DNA of 64,000 bases, from NCBI RefSeq assembly GCF_018614195.1, contig NZ_JAGGOT010000062.1:62001-126000 (forward strand), in the 5' to 3' direction. A program made the position numbers and the translations under genes. Numbering within the stretch: the stretch's first letter is position 1; each line of letters starts with the position of its first letter. Below the pieces are notes generated by a model, which saw nothing but the letters and a program-made list of their open reading frames with translations, made no database searches and was not told the origin of the DNA. Origin of the DNA: Streptomyces sp. ISL-43. Lineage in GTDB: Bacteria > Actinomycetota > Actinomycetes > Streptomycetales > Streptomycetaceae. Of this stretch, positions 62,026-64,000 are shown piece after piece.

Positions 62026-64000
62026 GTGAGCGCCCCGGGGGCGGCGCTCCTGACCCGCCAGCCCCTCGCCGGCGGGGGCGGCAAGAGCCTGGCGATGCAG
62101 TTCCTCCTCGCGGTGGTCAGCAGCGGGTACGCCGTGGGCGCCGCCCTCGGCTGGGGCTCCGAGGACCTCGCCGAGATCATGGGCGACTTCGGACTCAGCG
62201 CCGCCGGACTGCTGGCCGCCGTCTCCTGCTTCACCTACGCGCGGGCCATCGACAGCCGTGAGCGCCCGGCCTGGCTGCTGTTCGCGTTCTCCTCGCTCAT
62301 GGGCGGCTGCGGCAACGCCGTCTGGGGCTGGTACGAGGTGGTCCTCGGCGAGAGCGTGCCGAAGCCCTCCATCGCCGACTTCGCCTTCCTCTGCTTCGCA
62401 CCGCCCGCCATCGTGGGCCTGCTCGTCCTCGCCAAACGCCCGGTCACCAGAGCCGGTTGGGTCTGCCTCGGGCTCGACTCCTGGCTCATCGGCGGCTCCC
62501 TGATCACCCTCTCCTGGAGCCTGGCCCTCGCGCACGCGGCGCGCACCGCCCAGTCGGGCGCCCCCGGGAGCGTCCCGCGCGCGGCGCTCTCGCTGGCCTA
62601 CCCGCTCCTGGACATCGCGCTCGTCTCGATGGTCCTGGTGCTGCACTTCCGTCGCTCCGAGAGCAACCGCTCGGCCGTCAACACCGCCATCGCGGCCCTC
62701 GCCCTGACCGTACTCAGCGACGCGCTGTTCACCTCGCCGCTGCTCAGCGCCGAGTACCAGTCCGGCCAGCTCCTCGACGCCGGCTGGTTCGCGGGCTCGC
62801 TCCTCCTCGCGTACGCGCCCTGGGGCGCCCGCCGCATGCACCCGGGCCCCGACCCCGCCGCCCGCGCGCACGCGGAGCGGCCGCACAGCCGCCCCATCAC
62901 CGGCTCCCTGCCCGCCCTGACCCCGTACCTCGCGGCCGCCGTCTGCACCCTCGGGATCCTCTACAACGTGGTGGACGGCCGGAAGGTCGACCGGGTCGTC
63001 GTCTTCACCGGCTGCACGGTCGTGCTCGCCCTCGTGATCCGCCAGGGCATCATGCTCCTCGACAACATCGCGCTGACCCAGGAACTGGCCCAGAAGGAGA
63101 ACCATTTCCGCTCCCTGGTCCAGGGCTCCAGCGACGTCATCATGATCGCCGCGCCCACCGGAACCCTGCGCTACGTCAGCCCCGCCGCCGCCGGGGTCTA
63201 CGGCCGCGAGGCGGAGGAGCTGGTCGGCACCGAGCTGGCCACCCTGATCCACCCCGACGACCTGGGCCGCGTCATCCACGAGGTACGCCGCTTCCTCGCC
63301 GCGCCGCCCACCGAGGAGCCGACCACCCGCATCGAGTGCCGGTTCAAGTCCGGCGGCGGGGAATGGCTCAATGTGGAGTCCACCGTCAACCGCCACCAGG
63401 GCGGGCTCATCCTCAACAGCCGCGACGTCACCGAGCGGGTCAGGCTCCAGGCGCAGCTCCAGCACAGCGCCGAGCACGATCCGCTCACCGACCTCCCCAA
63501 CCGGGCCCTGTTCACCCGCCGGGTCCGCCAGGCCCTGACCGGCCGGCGGGCCGGCGACCACAGCACCGCCGTGCTCTTCATCGACCTCGACGGGTTCAAA
63601 GCGGTCAACGACACCATCGGCCACCAGGCGGGCGACGAGCTGCTCATCGAAGCCGCCCGCCGGCTCCAGGACTCGGTCCGGGCCGGGGACACCGCGGCCC
63701 GCCTCGGCGGCGACGAGTTCGCCGCGCTGATCCTGGGCGACGGCAGCCGCGACCGCGGCGCCCGCGAGTACCAGGTCCACGAGATCGCCGACCGGCTGCG
63801 CACCACCCTCGCCCAGCCGTACCGGATCGCGGGCAGCGAGGTCCGGGTGGCCGCCAGCATCGGCGTGGCCTTCGCCGACCCGGGCATCACCCCTTCGGAC
63901 CTGATGCGCAACGCGGATCTCGCGATGTACCGGGCCAAGGCGGGAGGCAAGGACCGGGTCGAGATGTACGCGCCGCAGATGCAGGCCGAAGTCGTCCGCA
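62026..64000 (+). CDS. Membrane PAS-GGDEF cyclic-di-GMP protein (3' end outside the window)
   Basis: At least 658 residues from GTG 62026 (GAGGGGG upstream); the frame is open to the window edge. About 9-10 hydrophobic segments occupy 22-345. A PAS domain follows (about 358-475: HFRSLVQGSSDVIMIAAPTGTLRYVSPAA), then GGDEF (about 485-650) with the intact motif RLGGDEF at 559-565 and DLDGFKAVNDTIGHQAGDELL. An EAL domain is expected beyond the edge by analogy with S. coelicolor SCO5511/S. venezuelae CdgF, as recalled. It is probably a diguanylate cyclase or bifunctional enzyme tuned by a PAS ligand. Confidence 0.9.
   Translation, partial: MSAPGAALLTRQPLAGGGGKSLAMQFLLAVVSSGYAVGAALGWGSEDLAEIMGDFGLSAAGLLAAVSCFTYARAIDSRERPAWLLFAFSSLMGGCGNAVWGWYEVVLGESVPKPSIADFAFLCFAPPAIVGLLVLAKRPVTRAGWVCLGLDSWLIGGSLITLSWSLALAHAARTAQSGAPGSVPRAALSLAYPLLDIALVSMVLVLHFRRSESNRSAVNTAIAALALTVLSDALFTSPLLSAEYQSGQLLDAGWFAGSLLLAYAPWGARRMHPGPDPAARAHAERPHSRPITGSLPALTPYLAAAVCTLGILYNVVDGRKVDRVVVFTGCTVVLALVIRQGIMLLDNIALTQELAQKENHFRSLVQGSSDVIMIAAPTGTLRYVSPAAAGVYGREAEELVGTELATLIHPDDLGRVIHEVRRFLAAPPTEEPTTRIECRFKSGGGEWLNVESTVNRHQGGLILNSRDVTERVRLQAQLQHSAEHDPLTDLPNRALFTRRVRQALTGRRAGDHSTAVLFIDLDGFKAVNDTIGHQAGDELLIEAARRLQDSVRAGDTAARLGGDEFAALILGDGSRDRGAREYQVHEIADRLRTTLAQPYRIAGSEVRVAASIGVAFADPGITPSDLMRNADLAMYRAKAGGKDRVEMYAPQMQAEVVR

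Overview
The window is high-GC DNA from a filamentous actinomycete, almost certainly Streptomyces or a very close relative. The evidence is strong G/C bias at third codon positions, GTG and TTG starts, an SsgA-like sporulation protein, an XRE-DUF5753/DUF397 pair, a LAL-type LuxR regulator, a DmdR1-type iron box and two GGDEF-type c-di-GMP proteins. From memory (not checked), the order sdaA, glyA-gcvH-gcvT, opp/dpp, cysteine desulfurase, mnmA, ligA, rmdB, gatCAB, second GGDEF protein matches the core S. coelicolor chromosome around SCO5469-SCO5511. I see no prophage, insertion sequence, CRISPR array, rRNA or tRNA.

1-4.9 kb: a truncated SARP/AfsR-type regulator, a secreted GDSL esterase, a secreted AMIN-like protein, an SsgA-like protein and L-serine dehydratase (sdaA). 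4.9-12.5 kb: a serine/glycine block. An APC permease lies upstream of sdaA, and gcvT-gcvH-glyA sits behind a tandem glycine riboswitch. Divergent from it are a P-loop protein and two SseB-family paralogs. 13-19.3 kb: a five-gene oligopeptide ABC importer in the unusual order permease-lipoprotein-permease-ATPase-ATPase. 19.5-26.6 kb: a TRIC-like channel, a thioesterase, cysteine desulfurase and mnmA (tRNA thiolation) around an inverted cell-wall amidase, then a divergent oxidoreductase/GlxA-type regulator pair.

26.6-41.4 kb: a large secreted subtilase, a DUF1330 protein, SDR and methionine-synthase-like genes leading into ligA, the membrane GGDEF-EAL protein (RmdB-like) coupled to a nucleoside-deoxyribosyltransferase-like gene, and the gatC-gatA-small membrane protein-gatB operon closed by a 19-bp-stem terminator. 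41.4-50 kb: an XRE/DUF397/Ser-Thr kinase operon, an alpha/beta hydrolase behind two near-identical palindromes, and an iron-box-controlled divergent unit (siderophore-interacting reductase versus penicillin-acylase-like enzyme plus siderophore-type acetyltransferase).

50-64 kb: DinB, GNAT, cupin and MMPL genes, a second GNAT, a small membrane protein, a 55-residue ORF followed by a LAL regulator, a DUF6191 protein, a sugar-dehydrogenase lipoprotein, an aldo/keto reductase, a D-2-hydroxyacid dehydrogenase, and the N-terminal two thirds of a membrane PAS-GGDEF protein that runs off the end. Several genes (thioesterase, cupin, small membrane protein, hydroxyacid dehydrogenase) have a TANNNT box 6-7 nt before the start codon and no Shine-Dalgarno sequence, which suggests leaderless mRNAs. 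Many convergent gene ends overlap.
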